Part shown: one piece after another, positions 44,763-52,277 of the stretch
Layout: each line of letters starts with the position of its first letter
How positions within the stretch are numbered: the stretch's first letter is position 1
NCBI RefSeq assembly: GCF_052076105.1
Contig: NZ_CP197245.1
Span: forward strand, 4,650,001-4,714,000
Source of the DNA: Tardiphaga sp052076105
GTDB taxonomy: Bacteria; Pseudomonadota; Alphaproteobacteria; Rhizobiales; Xanthobacteraceae
Direction: 5' to 3'
Length of the DNA: 64,000 nt
The notes under the pieces: model-generated
The model's database searches: none
What the model was told of the DNA's origin: nothing
The model's input: the letters and a program-made list of their open reading frames with translations, nothing else
Program-made: the position numbers and the translations under genes

Positions 44763-45419
44763 TTAAGTCGTCACCTTGCCGATCACGCCTTCGCGCTTCT
44801 TGATGGCGTGATAGTAGGCCCACCACAGATGCGCCGCGGCGCCGCGCAGCGGGCGCCATGATTCTGCCAGCGGCGCCATCTGCTTCACGGTCGGGCGCTC
44901 CTTGAGACCGAGCCCGACCTTGATCGATTCCTGAATGGCGACATCGCCCGCGGGCCAGGCGTCGCCGTGACCGAGACAGAACAGCAGATAGACGTCGGCA
45001 GTCCATGGTCCGATGCCGTGCAATGCGACCAGCGTGTTATGCGCAGCATCGGCGTCTTCCTCGGCAAGCACGTCGAGATTCAGCCGCTCCTCGACGAGTT
45101 CGCGCGCCAGCGCTTTCAGCGTCTTGATCTTCGCCGCCGACAGGCCAAGCCGGCCCAGGCGATCGGTGCGCGCCTTGCGGATGGCATGATGATCGAACGG
45201 CGAGAAGGCGCCGGAGACGCGGCCCCAGATCGCAGAGGCTGAGGCCACCGAGACCTGCTGCCCGCAGATAATCTGCGCAAGCCCCTCGAAGCCCGGCGCG
45301 CGTTGCCGCAGCGCCGGCATCCCGGCCATGGCCAGGATTGGCTTCAGGCGCGGGTCCAGTTTCACCAGCTTCATCACGGCGTCGTCGAGCACGGACTGAT
45401 CTGTGAGATGAACGGTCAT
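44763..45419 (-). CDS. DNA-3-methyladenine glycosylase II (AlkA-like)
   Basis: 218 residues from the ATG at 45419. The helix-hairpin-helix GPD motif LHGIGPWTADVYLLFCLGHGDAWPAGDVA contains the catalytic aspartate in GDVA. IICGQQVSVASASAIW is the substrate-pocket helix. It lacks the N-terminal beta domain of E. coli AlkA, as in many short bacterial members. Removes alkylated purines from DNA in base-excision repair. Stands between DUF2855 and a divergent small-membrane-protein gene. Confidence 0.92.
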   Translation of the reverse strand: MTVHLTDQSVLDDAVMKLVKLDPRLKPILAMAGMPALRQRAPGFEGLAQIICGQQVSVASASAIWGRVSGAFSPFDHHAIRKARTDRLGRLGLSAAKIKTLKALARELVEERLNLDVLAEEDADAAHNTLVALHGIGPWTADVYLLFCLGHGDAWPAGDVAIQESIKVGLGLKERPTVKQMAPLAESWRPLRGAAAHLWWAYYHAIKKREGVIGKVTT

Positions 45420-45554
45420 GATTCCCAAGGATCACCACGCCGCGACCGCAAGATCAATGCCGCCAATGAATGCGCTGCGGCAATAGCGCACCACCCGGCC
45501 GGGAACCAAAGCTCTGGAAGACACGTTATCCACACTCAACGGAGGCTTATCGAC

Positions 45555-45770
45555 ATGCGGACGTTTTTTGGAATGATCCTGGGTGCGCTGATCCTGGGCG
45601 TCGGTGTTTACATCTACGATTCGATGTCGACCTCGTCTGTGGCCAACGGCCAGACCGCGCAGGAGCGCCGGACCATCGTCAATTGGGACGTCGCCGCCAA
45701 TGAATGGGAAGCGCTGAAAACGCGCACCAAACAGGATTGGGCCAAGCTGACCTCGCAAGTGAAGTCGTAA
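45555..45770 (+). CDS. Small membrane-anchored protein, unknown function
   Basis: 71 residues from an ATG with GGAGG upstream (45541-45545). One transmembrane segment near the N-terminus (FFGMILGALILGVGVYIYD, about 4-22) is followed by a polar tail rich in Gln, Lys, Thr and Trp (NEWEALKTRTKQDWAKL). Probably faces the periplasm. Followed by a strong terminator. I do not recognise a named family. Confidence 0.75.
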   Translation: MRTFFGMILGALILGVGVYIYDSMSTSSVANGQTAQERRTIVNWDVAANEWEALKTRTKQDWAKLTSQVKS

Positions 45771-45801
45771 GACGCCAACGACAAACCGGCTGAAGCCAGC
45801 C

Positions 45802-45835
45802 AAAAACGCCCTCGCTGATGAGCGAGGGCGTTTTT
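45802..45835. terminator. Bidirectional intrinsic terminator
   Basis: AAAAACGCCCTCGCT (45802-45816), GATG, AGCGAGGGCGTTTTT (45821-45835): perfect 15-pair stem with A/T tails on both sides, between the small membrane protein gene and the convergent DsbA-like gene. Confidence 0.95.
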
Positions 45836-45856
45836 CTGTCGTGAACGTGCCGGCTT

Positions 45857-46534
45857 TTACTTCTTCGCAGCCGCAGCTTTACGCGCATCGGCGATCGCGA
45901 GAACGAATTGTTCTTTCGTGATCGGCCCGGGAATGCGGAACTTGCCGACGATGAAGGATGGCGTACCGTTGAAGCCGAAGGCGGTCGCCTGCTCGTCGAT
46001 CTGCTTCAGCTTCGCGACAATCGCATCCTGATTTTTCTGCAGATCGGCGACGGCGCGATCGACGTCGATGCCAGCCTTTGCGAGCCGGTCGCGGGCGATA
46101 GCCTCGGTCAGTTTGGTATCGAGGCTGATCAGGGCCTCCTGCGCCTCGAGGAACTTGTTCTGATACTTCGCCGCGAGCACGAGACGGGCGGCATGGACCG
46201 ACACCGGCCCCAGGATCGGCCAATCCTTCGACACCAGTCGCACCTTGCCGTCTTCCTTCACCAAGGCGCGCAGGTCAGGCGCGATCTTGCGGCAATAAGG
46301 GCACTGATAGTCGAAATATTCGACGATGGTGACGTCGCCCTTCGGATTCCCGGCGGCCGGGATGTCCGGATCGCGAAGCACCGCGGCTTCGTTGAGGACG
46401 TCATCGCCCTTGGCTGCACCGGCAGCAGCCAGCATCTCGCCATGGGTGCCCAACAATATGGCGCCGCCAAGCAGTCCGAGCGCAGCGCGGCGCGTCGTGA
46501 GGCCATGTGAGTTTTGGCGGATTGTGGCGGTCAT
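45857..46534 (-). CDS. DsbA family thiol-disulfide oxidoreductase
   Basis: 225 residues from an ATG six bases after GGAG. The N-terminus TTRRAALGLLGGAILL has a twin-arginine-like signal, so it is exported. The thioredoxin-type active site is CPYC (78-81) in YFDYQCPYCRK, followed by the alpha-helical insert and GTPSFIVG with the cis-proline. Closest to the BdbD/DsbA-like DSBA domain proteins (ScsC or bacterial protein-disulfide isomerase). Oxidises or isomerises periplasmic cysteines. A DsbB homologue lies at 54.6-55.1 kb. Confidence 0.9.
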   Translation of the reverse strand: MTATIRQNSHGLTTRRAALGLLGGAILLGTHGEMLAAAGAAKGDDVLNEAAVLRDPDIPAAGNPKGDVTIVEYFDYQCPYCRKIAPDLRALVKEDGKVRLVSKDWPILGPVSVHAARLVLAAKYQNKFLEAQEALISLDTKLTEAIARDRLAKAGIDVDRAVADLQKNQDAIVAKLKQIDEQATAFGFNGTPSFIVGKFRIPGPITKEQFVLAIADARKAAAAKK

Positions 46535-46568
46535 GATGTTCTCCGAAAGACGCATCAGGCGCCAGTGC

Positions 46569-47348
46569 TCAGGTCACGTAGATGTTGCGGGCCAACATAT
46601 AGAGCGCCACCATAATAATGATAGACGCAAAAACGGTATTCAGCGCACCACGCCGCAGCGACAGATGCCGGGCGAAACTGGTTCCGACCAGGCCGCCAAG
46701 CAGACCACCGAGAATGAACACCAGCGCAAGCTTCCAGGAGATCAGTCCGGACCAGGCATAGCTCGACGCCGTGGTGAGGCCGAAAGCGGTGACCGCCACC
46801 AGCGACGACGAGATCGCACTCATGATCGACATGCCCGTGGCCGCCATCAGCGCCGGCACGATCAGAAAGCCACCACCAATCCCGAAGAAGCCGGACAGCC
46901 CGCCGGTGACAAGACCCAGCGCCAGCAGCGATGGCGTGTTCGACATGCTGATCTCGACGCGTTGCTCGCCGGCATGGGCGCGCGTCTTCAGCATCAGCAC
47001 GGCGATCACCAGCATCAGGACCGCGAACAGCGCCAGCAGATTCTGCCCGTCCACCCGCTTGCCGAGGATCGAACCTCCGAGCGCACCGACGATTCCTGCA
47101 GCGGCAAATACCAGCGCGCAGGACCAGTGCACATTGCCGCCACGCGCATGATTGCCGAGATTGACCGCCGCATTGGCCGCGACCGCAATGGCGCTGGTGC
47201 CGATCGCGACATGCGGCTCAGGCACGCCGACGACATAGACCATCAGCGGCACGGCGAGGATCGAGCCGCCGCCACCAACCAGGCCGAGCGAGAAGCCGAC
47301 CAGCGCGCCCGAAGCCAGGCCGAGCGCCCCTTGCATCACAGTCATCAT
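46569..47348 (-). CDS. TauE/SafE family sulfite exporter-like protein
   Basis: 259 residues with about eight membrane helices. The N-terminal GFSLGLVGGGGSILAVPLMVY and the middle GLSGFFGIGGGFLIVPALM are the two halves of the duplicated TSUP fold. Exports sulfite or another small organosulfur acid. It starts at the first ATG of a run of three near starts; the exact one is uncertain. The gene lies downstream of LrgA-LrgB on the same strand after a repeat and ahead of the DsbA-like gene. Confidence 0.9.
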   Translation of the reverse strand: MMTVMQGALGLASGALVGFSLGLVGGGGSILAVPLMVYVVGVPEPHVAIGTSAIAVAANAAVNLGNHARGGNVHWSCALVFAAAGIVGALGGSILGKRVDGQNLLALFAVLMLVIAVLMLKTRAHAGEQRVEISMSNTPSLLALGLVTGGLSGFFGIGGGFLIVPALMAATGMSIMSAISSSLVAVTAFGLTTASSYAWSGLISWKLALVFILGGLLGGLVGTSFARHLSLRRGALNTVFASIIIMVALYMLARNIYVT

Positions 47349-47375
47349 CAGCGGTCGATTCTCACCTTTTCATTC

Positions 47376-47425
47376 GAGCATGATCTCCAGAAAAACCGGT
47401 GTCCACCTTTCCGGATCCTGTTCTG
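47376..47425. repeat. Rhizobiales-type intergenic palindrome
   Basis: GAGCATGATCTCCAG leads through AAAACCGGTGTCCACCTTTC to GGATCCTGTTC, a decayed copy of the element whose arms are GAGCATGATC and GATCATGCTC. It is widespread in Rhizobiales gaps. Here it separates the TauE gene from LrgB. Confidence 0.55.
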
Positions 47426-47513
47426 GGGACGCGCGACCATAATGGCCTTTTGGGCCCGGCTCCATGCAGTCAACATCACAAATCCGCCTGCCGGAAAAAC
47501 GCTGTCGTGACCG

Positions 47514-48236
47514 TCAGCGCACCAGCAGGGTGACGGCCAGCGGCACCAGCAGGGAGGTCACCAGCGCATTGAGGCTCATGGCAATGCCGGCGAAGACGCC
47601 GGCCACCGCATCCACCTGAAAAGCCCTTGCAGTGCCGATGCCGTGCGAGGCAAGGCCCACGGCAAAGCCGCGGGCGCGATAGTCCGTGATGCCCATGCGG
47701 TTCATCATCGGCGTGACGATGATCGCGCCCATGATGCCGGTGAGTACCACCGCCACCGCGGTCAGCGATGCGTCGGCGCCAAGCGATTCGCTGATGCCCA
47801 TGGCAACGCCAGCGGTGACCGATTTCGGCGCCAGCGACAGCACCACGTTTTGCGGCAGGCCGAAGGCCTTTGCCAGCAACACGACAGAGACGATCGCCGT
47901 GGCGCAGCCGACCACCAGCGCAGCCAGCATCGGCACGATCGCCGCCGCCACCACCTTGCGATTTTCGTAGAGCGGCACCGCCAGCGCCACCGTCGCCGGA
48001 CCGAGCAGGAAGTGGACGAATTGCGCACCGCTGAAATAGGTCGTGTAGGACGTCCCGGTCAGCAGCAGGAACACGGCGATGATCCACATCGAGTTGAACA
48101 CCGGATTGGCGAACGGATGCCGGCCGGTCGCCAGCGACAGCGCATCGGCAGTCGCATAGACCAGCAGCGTCACGGTCAGCCACAGCAGCGGCTGCTGCGA
48201 GAGATAGACCCAGAGCGAGAACGGATTGGCGCTCAT
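47514..48236 (-). CDS. LrgB/CidB family inner-membrane protein
   Basis: 240 residues with seven or so membrane helices. VVLSLAPKSVTAGVAMGISESLGA and GIGTARAFQVDAVAGVFAGIAMSLNAL are LrgB signatures. With its LrgA partner it is related to holin-like or metabolite-transport systems (glycolate/lactate/pyruvate efflux in plants and bacteria). Its ATG overlaps the stop of the LrgA gene by four bases, so the two are coupled. Confidence 0.93.
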   Translation of the reverse strand: MSANPFSLWVYLSQQPLLWLTVTLLVYATADALSLATGRHPFANPVFNSMWIIAVFLLLTGTSYTTYFSGAQFVHFLLGPATVALAVPLYENRKVVAAAIVPMLAALVVGCATAIVSVVLLAKAFGLPQNVVLSLAPKSVTAGVAMGISESLGADASLTAVAVVLTGIMGAIIVTPMMNRMGITDYRARGFAVGLASHGIGTARAFQVDAVAGVFAGIAMSLNALVTSLLVPLAVTLLVR

Positions 48237-48619
48237 GACGCGCTTCGCCCGCGGGTCGTCATCCGGCTGATGACGAGAAACGTCGCCACCGTTACCAGCA
48301 GCGTGATCACGACCGAGATCGCCAGAACGCCGACAATGGCCGTGCCATGCTCGGCCAGCAGATCGAGCTTCTGCACCACGCCGACACCGGCGGGAATGAA
48401 CATCAGCGACAGATGCGCGAGCAGGCCCCTCGCGGCATTCTCCACGCCGCCGCCCTGCAGCGGCCCTTGCGCGAACAGCACGGCACGGTCACGCAGCAAC
48501 AACAGAACGAGCAGCAGCAGCATGCCGAGCACCGGGCCAGGTACCGGCCACGCAAAAGCGCGCACGGCGATCTCGCCAGCGAGCTGGCACAGCAGGATCA
48601 GGGACAGACTGGCAATCAT
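48233..48619 (-). CDS. CidA/LrgA family protein
   Basis: 128 residues, four membrane helices. CQLAGEIAVRAFAWPVPGPVLGMLLLLVLL and LSLMFIPAGVGVV are family hallmarks. The small hydrophobic partner of LrgB, thought to form a channel or transporter complex linked to carbohydrate overflow metabolites; the old murein-hydrolase exporter label is not supported by recent work. No LytSR-type regulator is adjacent. Confidence 0.92.
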   Translation of the reverse strand: MIASLSLILLCQLAGEIAVRAFAWPVPGPVLGMLLLLVLLLLRDRAVLFAQGPLQGGGVENAARGLLAHLSLMFIPAGVGVVQKLDLLAEHGTAIVGVLAISVVITLLVTVATFLVISRMTTRGRSAS

Positions 48620-48763
48620 GGGGACTCCGCGGGTGACGATTCTTATCGCCCGCAGAGCCGGAAAAGTCGATCAGGACAAGCCTGGGGGTTCTGCGGTCAC
48701 GACAGGAACAGCGCCGCCGGCACCTGAATGACTGCGAATCGACCCGGACCAGGCCTGCGAGGA

Positions 48764-49774
48764 TCAGTCCGTTTTGCCCGGAACCGGTTTGCCAGGAATA
48801 AGTGTGGCCGACTCAAAGCCGAGGACAATTGGCAACTTCTCGCCCCGCACGACATCGCGCCCCGAGAGATTGAGAACGCCGCGACGACCCAACCCGTACT
48901 TCTCCAGATCGGGACCAGCTATCATTGGAAACGGCGGCAAGGTGATGTCCTTTCCTTTCACGCTCGCATCGTTCCTTGGCGAAGGAAGGACGACCTGAAA
49001 AAGGTCATTTCCAAAACCGAGAACAAGAAAGGAATAGGGGATTCCGCTAACGCCTGCCTTTCGCCGCAGAATCATAACCGAGAGCACGTCGTTGGGCATC
49101 GGGCCAGGGCGGAAGGTACGGATCACAGATGCGCCCTCGAAGAACTTTTTCGTGTGATCCTTCTCCCGGATCCATGCGAGCGCCTCGGAAAAATTCAAGA
49201 TTTCTTCCTCGGGCATGAGCGACAGGCCGATCTTCACGAAAGCCTTCAGGACGGCCACAGGCGTATAGCTGTCGCGCGTGAGGCTGAACCGCAGCTGCCT
49301 CTTCTCCTCGTCGACCTCGAAGAATGGATCATCTTCATACTGACTCATCTTGAAGCCGGTCTCGCCGTATTCGATCCTCCATCCCGGCCCCGGACCGCCT
49401 TTCTTGATGGTCGGGACACCGTTCTTGCCACGTATTCGCGCGAAGGTCCTCATGGGCTTGGACCAGCCCCCGAGATCCGTCTCTATTCCCCCGCCGAACA
49501 ACTGATTGCAGGGATCGCACTCGTAATTGGTGGAAATGCTCTTGTTGCCGAAAGCTTCCGGAATAGCGTGCGCTTCGAGCTTGAACGTCGTCTTGCTCTC
49601 GTCGAGGCCGCAAAATCGGCAGACGCGCTTCTCTTTCGGTCCGAGCACGAATTTCTCGCCGGTCGGCTGCACGATCCAGGCGCAGAGACCATCATAGTTC
49701 TGATCATAGAACGCCGCGGCGTCCGCGGCGTTCTTTTTGTACTCTTCGATCATTTGAGCTTTCGACAATTGCAT
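48764..49774 (-). CDS. HNH endonuclease family protein, large form
   Basis: 336 residues from the ATG at 49774. After an N-terminal helix, CRFCG (about 52), EAHAIPEAFGN (about 68-78) and YECDPCNQLFG (about 85) make an HNH-type zinc site; the sequence AIPEAFGNK-STNYECDxCN is the form seen in HNH proteins tied to defence and restriction loci. The remaining 240 residues are a soluble domain I do not recognise, with YTPVAVLKAFVKIGLSLMP. It stands alone next to LrgA, without a methyltransferase or other defence gene. Activity is inferred from the motif only. Confidence 0.75.
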   Translation of the reverse strand: MQLSKAQMIEEYKKNAADAAAFYDQNYDGLCAWIVQPTGEKFVLGPKEKRVCRFCGLDESKTTFKLEAHAIPEAFGNKSISTNYECDPCNQLFGGGIETDLGGWSKPMRTFARIRGKNGVPTIKKGGPGPGWRIEYGETGFKMSQYEDDPFFEVDEEKRQLRFSLTRDSYTPVAVLKAFVKIGLSLMPEEEILNFSEALAWIREKDHTKKFFEGASVIRTFRPGPMPNDVLSVMILRRKAGVSGIPYSFLVLGFGNDLFQVVLPSPRNDASVKGKDITLPPFPMIAGPDLEKYGLGRRGVLNLSGRDVVRGEKLPIVLGFESATLIPGKPVPGKTD

Positions 49775-49921
49775 CAACCCAGGGTCTTGCTAGTGCAGAT
49801 GCGGCACGAGCCACGCGATACAGCTCATTGCAGCCGAAAGCTCAAAGAAATCGCTGGCACGCGTCATTCCTTGTGACGCGGATCGCGCTGCTTTTGTTGC
49901 GCCGGCATATGACAGACCTGA

Positions 49922-50428
49922 TCAGGCGGCGCCCTTCAGCTTCTTGGTGCACTCGCTGTAGTAGCCGCCGCCCTTTTCGATCCACTTCATGCCGCCATTG
50001 GCATTGCTGGCCTTGTTGGCATTGTATTGATCGACGCAGGTGTGCATTCGCGCCTTGCCTGCCGTTTCCTTGGCGTATTTCGGATCGACCGCCGACGGGA
50101 AGGTAGCAGGGCCTGCCGGAGCCGCAGCCGTCGTGGCTGCCGGCTTGGGGGCTGCAGCAGCTTTCGGCGTAGCCGCAGGTTTGGTTTCGGCAGCCTTCGG
50201 CGCCGCGGTTGCTGCGGGCGTGGCAGCGGGCGTCGTCGCAGCGGCATCGGTCCCGCATTCAGCTTTGCGGAAGTCGTTCCATTTCTGGCCGTTCAGCGTG
50301 CCGGCGGTCTTGGCCGCCTGATATTTTGCACTGCATTCAGTCGCGGTGAGTGCCTGGGCCGGACTGAAGGCAAGCAGAGCAAAACTGGACACTGCAATCG
50401 CACAGGCGAATTTGACAGGCATCGTCAT
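49922..50428 (-). CDS. Secreted protein with duplicated cysteine module
   Basis: 168 residues from an ATG with GGAGAG. A signal peptide ends near AQA-LTAT. Two copies of a cysteine module follow: residues about 29-56 (ECSAKYQAAKTAG...KWNDFRKAEC) and about 130-165 (HTCVDQYNANKASN...KWIEKGGGYYSEC), joined by a long Ala/Pro/Thr/Lys linker (60-115). Each module starts and ends with Cys and has KW in the middle, so each probably forms one disulfide. I do not recognise a function; it resembles the PsiF-like protein encoded divergently. Confidence 0.75.
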   Translation of the reverse strand: MTMPVKFACAIAVSSFALLAFSPAQALTATECSAKYQAAKTAGTLNGQKWNDFRKAECGTDAAATTPAATPAATAAPKAAETKPAATPKAAAAPKPAATTAAAPAGPATFPSAVDPKYAKETAGKARMHTCVDQYNANKASNANGGMKWIEKGGGYYSECTKKLKGAA

Positions 50429-50623
50429 GGCGTTCTCTCCCTTTGCTACACTAAGTAAAAATAGACGGCGGCATCCTATAGCTACCACTGAATGTGGCAA
50501 CGAGATCGCAGCTCCCTGCGAAAAATTATCGTGATCGCACCGTCAGATATATTTCAACTCATTCACCTGCCGTTCAGCCCGGCGCGCCCACCCTGTCCTC
50601 CCTGTTCAATTCGAGGTGCTGCC

Positions 50624-50911
50624 ATGATCCGATTCGCTTCCAGCCTTGCCACTGCCGCCGTTGCCTCAGTCCTGCTGATGGGGGCGGCATCCGCTCAGAC
50701 CGCCGCTCAGGCACCTGCGCCGGCGGCCACCAAGACTGCGCCTGCCAAGGCGGCCCCCGCCGACAAGATGGCGCCTGCGGACAAGACAGCCGAGAAGCCC
50801 CGCACGGCGGCGTCGCTCGAATGTTCGAAGCAGGCCGACGCCAAGGGCTTGCATGGCACCGAGCGCCGTAAATTCCGTTCGGAGTGCAAGAAGACCGCAA
50901 AACCGAACTAA
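50624..50911 (+). CDS. PsiF-like small secreted protein
   Basis: 95 residues. A signal peptide ends near ASA-QTAA, then an Ala/Pro/Lys stretch, then a PsiF-repeat-like end: CSKQADAKGLHGTERRKFRSECKK with two cysteines. In E. coli PsiF is a phosphate-starvation-induced periplasmic protein of unknown function. It is divergent from the two-module cysteine protein, with about 195 bases between. Induction by phosphate is not evident here, since no Pho box was recognised. Confidence 0.8.
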   Translation: MIRFASSLATAAVASVLLMGAASAQTAAQAPAPAATKTAPAKAAPADKMAPADKTAEKPRTAASLECSKQADAKGLHGTERRKFRSECKKTAKPN

Positions 50912-50925
50912 ACTCTCGTCATCGG

Positions 50926-50955
50926 CCTGTCCCTCGCCCGAAAGCGAGGGACAGG
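50926..50955. terminator. Hairpin after PsiF-like gene
   Basis: CCTGTCCCTCGC (50926-50937), CCGAAA, GCGAGGGACAGG (50944-50955): perfect 12-pair stem, without a T-run on the plus strand, 15 bases past the stop. Confidence 0.7.
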
Positions 50956-51025
50956 TAGACCACACCGCATTTGTCGGCTCGACCGGACTTTGCCATAAAG
51001 CGGGCTCCTTCAGCTTCCCGCGCAA

Positions 51026-52090
51026 ATGGCCATCGCTCTTCCCAGCTCCCTGCAGATCCGCACCACCCTTGAGACGCTCGTCATCGGCACGATCGGCGGC
51101 GCGCTATTCTATTGGGCGGAATTGCCGGGCGGACTGATCTCCGGCGCGATGATCGCGGTCGCCATCTACGGCATCCTCGGCCGCCCGGTCGGCCTGCCGC
51201 AGCCGATGGCTCATGTCATCCTGATGACACTGGGCCTGTCGCTTGGCTCGATGGTGTCGCCGGAGATGGTGCACAATCTCAGCGCCTATCCGGTGACCAT
51301 CGCGCTGCTGGCGCTGGCCACGTTCTGCGCCACCTTCGGCAGCAGCATCTATCTGCAACGTGTCCATGGCTGGGACCGCACCTCCGCGCTGCTGGCCGGC
51401 AGCCCCGGCGCGCTCTCGCAAATCATCATGCTGGCCACCGAGCGCAATGCCGACGTGCCGGGCATCGCGGTCGTGCAGATTTTCCGCGTCATCATCCTCA
51501 CCGGCATGGTGCCACTGCTGCTCGCTGCCACCGGCCTGATGGGCCATGGCCCGCTGCCATCGCGCGGACCGGAAGCCTCACCGCTGGCGCTTGCCGAACT
51601 CGCCGCAGCAGCCGTTGCCGTCTCGCTGTTCATGCGCTGGATCAAGTTTCCGGCGAGCTGGATGTTCGGCGCGATGATGGCTTCGTCAGTGCTGCACGGC
51701 ACCGGCTGGGTCCACGGCACGCTGCCGCAATGGGCCTATATCACCGCGCTGGTCGGCATCGGCAGCCTGATCGGCTCGCGCTTCGGCAAGATCTCGCCGC
51801 GCACCATTCTCAGCCATGTCTGGGCCGCGCTCGGTTCATTCGCAGTGGCCATCGCGATCTCGTCGGTGTTCGTCACGATCATCGCGCTGACTACGACCGT
51901 GAAGCTGAGCGATGTCGTCGTCGCCTTCGCGCCCGGCGCCATGGACGCCATGCTCGCACTGGCGCTGACGCTGCATATCGATCCGGTGTTCGTTGGCGCG
52001 CATCATCTGTCGCGCTTCATCTATGTCTCGATCGTCACGCCCGGCATCGTGCATCTGTTCGGCAAGGCGCAGGACGACATCGACGACTGA
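51026..52090 (+). CDS. AbrB-type membrane protein (AbrB duplication family)
   Basis: 354 residues with about ten membrane helices in two similar halves, each with a GxxxG-rich helix (LPGGLISGAMIAVAIYG; SWMFGAMMASSVLHG). Often named AbrB or ammonia monooxygenase by mistake; it is a transporter-like family (PF05145 type) without a proven substrate. No ribosome site is obvious before the ATG. Ends 188 bases ahead of the siderophore receptor gene but is probably not co-transcribed, as regulatory sites lie in between. Confidence 0.88.
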   Translation: MAIALPSSLQIRTTLETLVIGTIGGALFYWAELPGGLISGAMIAVAIYGILGRPVGLPQPMAHVILMTLGLSLGSMVSPEMVHNLSAYPVTIALLALATFCATFGSSIYLQRVHGWDRTSALLAGSPGALSQIIMLATERNADVPGIAVVQIFRVIILTGMVPLLLAATGLMGHGPLPSRGPEASPLALAELAAAAVAVSLFMRWIKFPASWMFGAMMASSVLHGTGWVHGTLPQWAYITALVGIGSLIGSRFGKISPRTILSHVWAALGSFAVAIAISSVFVTIIALTTTVKLSDVVVAFAPGAMDAMLALALTLHIDPVFVGAHHLSRFIYVSIVTPGIVHLFGKAQDDIDD

Positions 52091-52122
52091 TCTTCAGTCC
52101 TCGCAGACACCGATTGAAATAA

Positions 52123-52135
52123 TAGAATTGATCTA
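52123..52135. promoter_or_regulatory. Irr-box-like site 1
   Basis: TAGAATTGATCTA matches nine of ten positions of the core TAGAA-N3-TTCTA of the iron-control element bound by Irr in Rhizobiales. It lies 143 bases before the siderophore receptor start. Confidence 0.5.
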
Positions 52136-52182
52136 ACGATGTGAGCTTCTTGCAGCGTTGCAGATACCCGCGTCACAAGGTC

Positions 52183-52195
52183 TAGACGTATTCTA
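52183..52195. promoter_or_regulatory. Irr-box-like site 2
   Basis: TAGACGTATTCTA again matches nine of ten core positions of TAGAA-N3-TTCTA, with a mismatch in the other half-site, 60 bases downstream of site 1 and 83 before the receptor start. Confidence 0.5.
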
Positions 52196-52277
52196 CCGCG
52201 CACCGTAGTGCGCCACAGGACCAATCAAGTTAGACGCCCGATCAAGCTGGTGTGACCAGCATCATCGGGGCGTTGAA

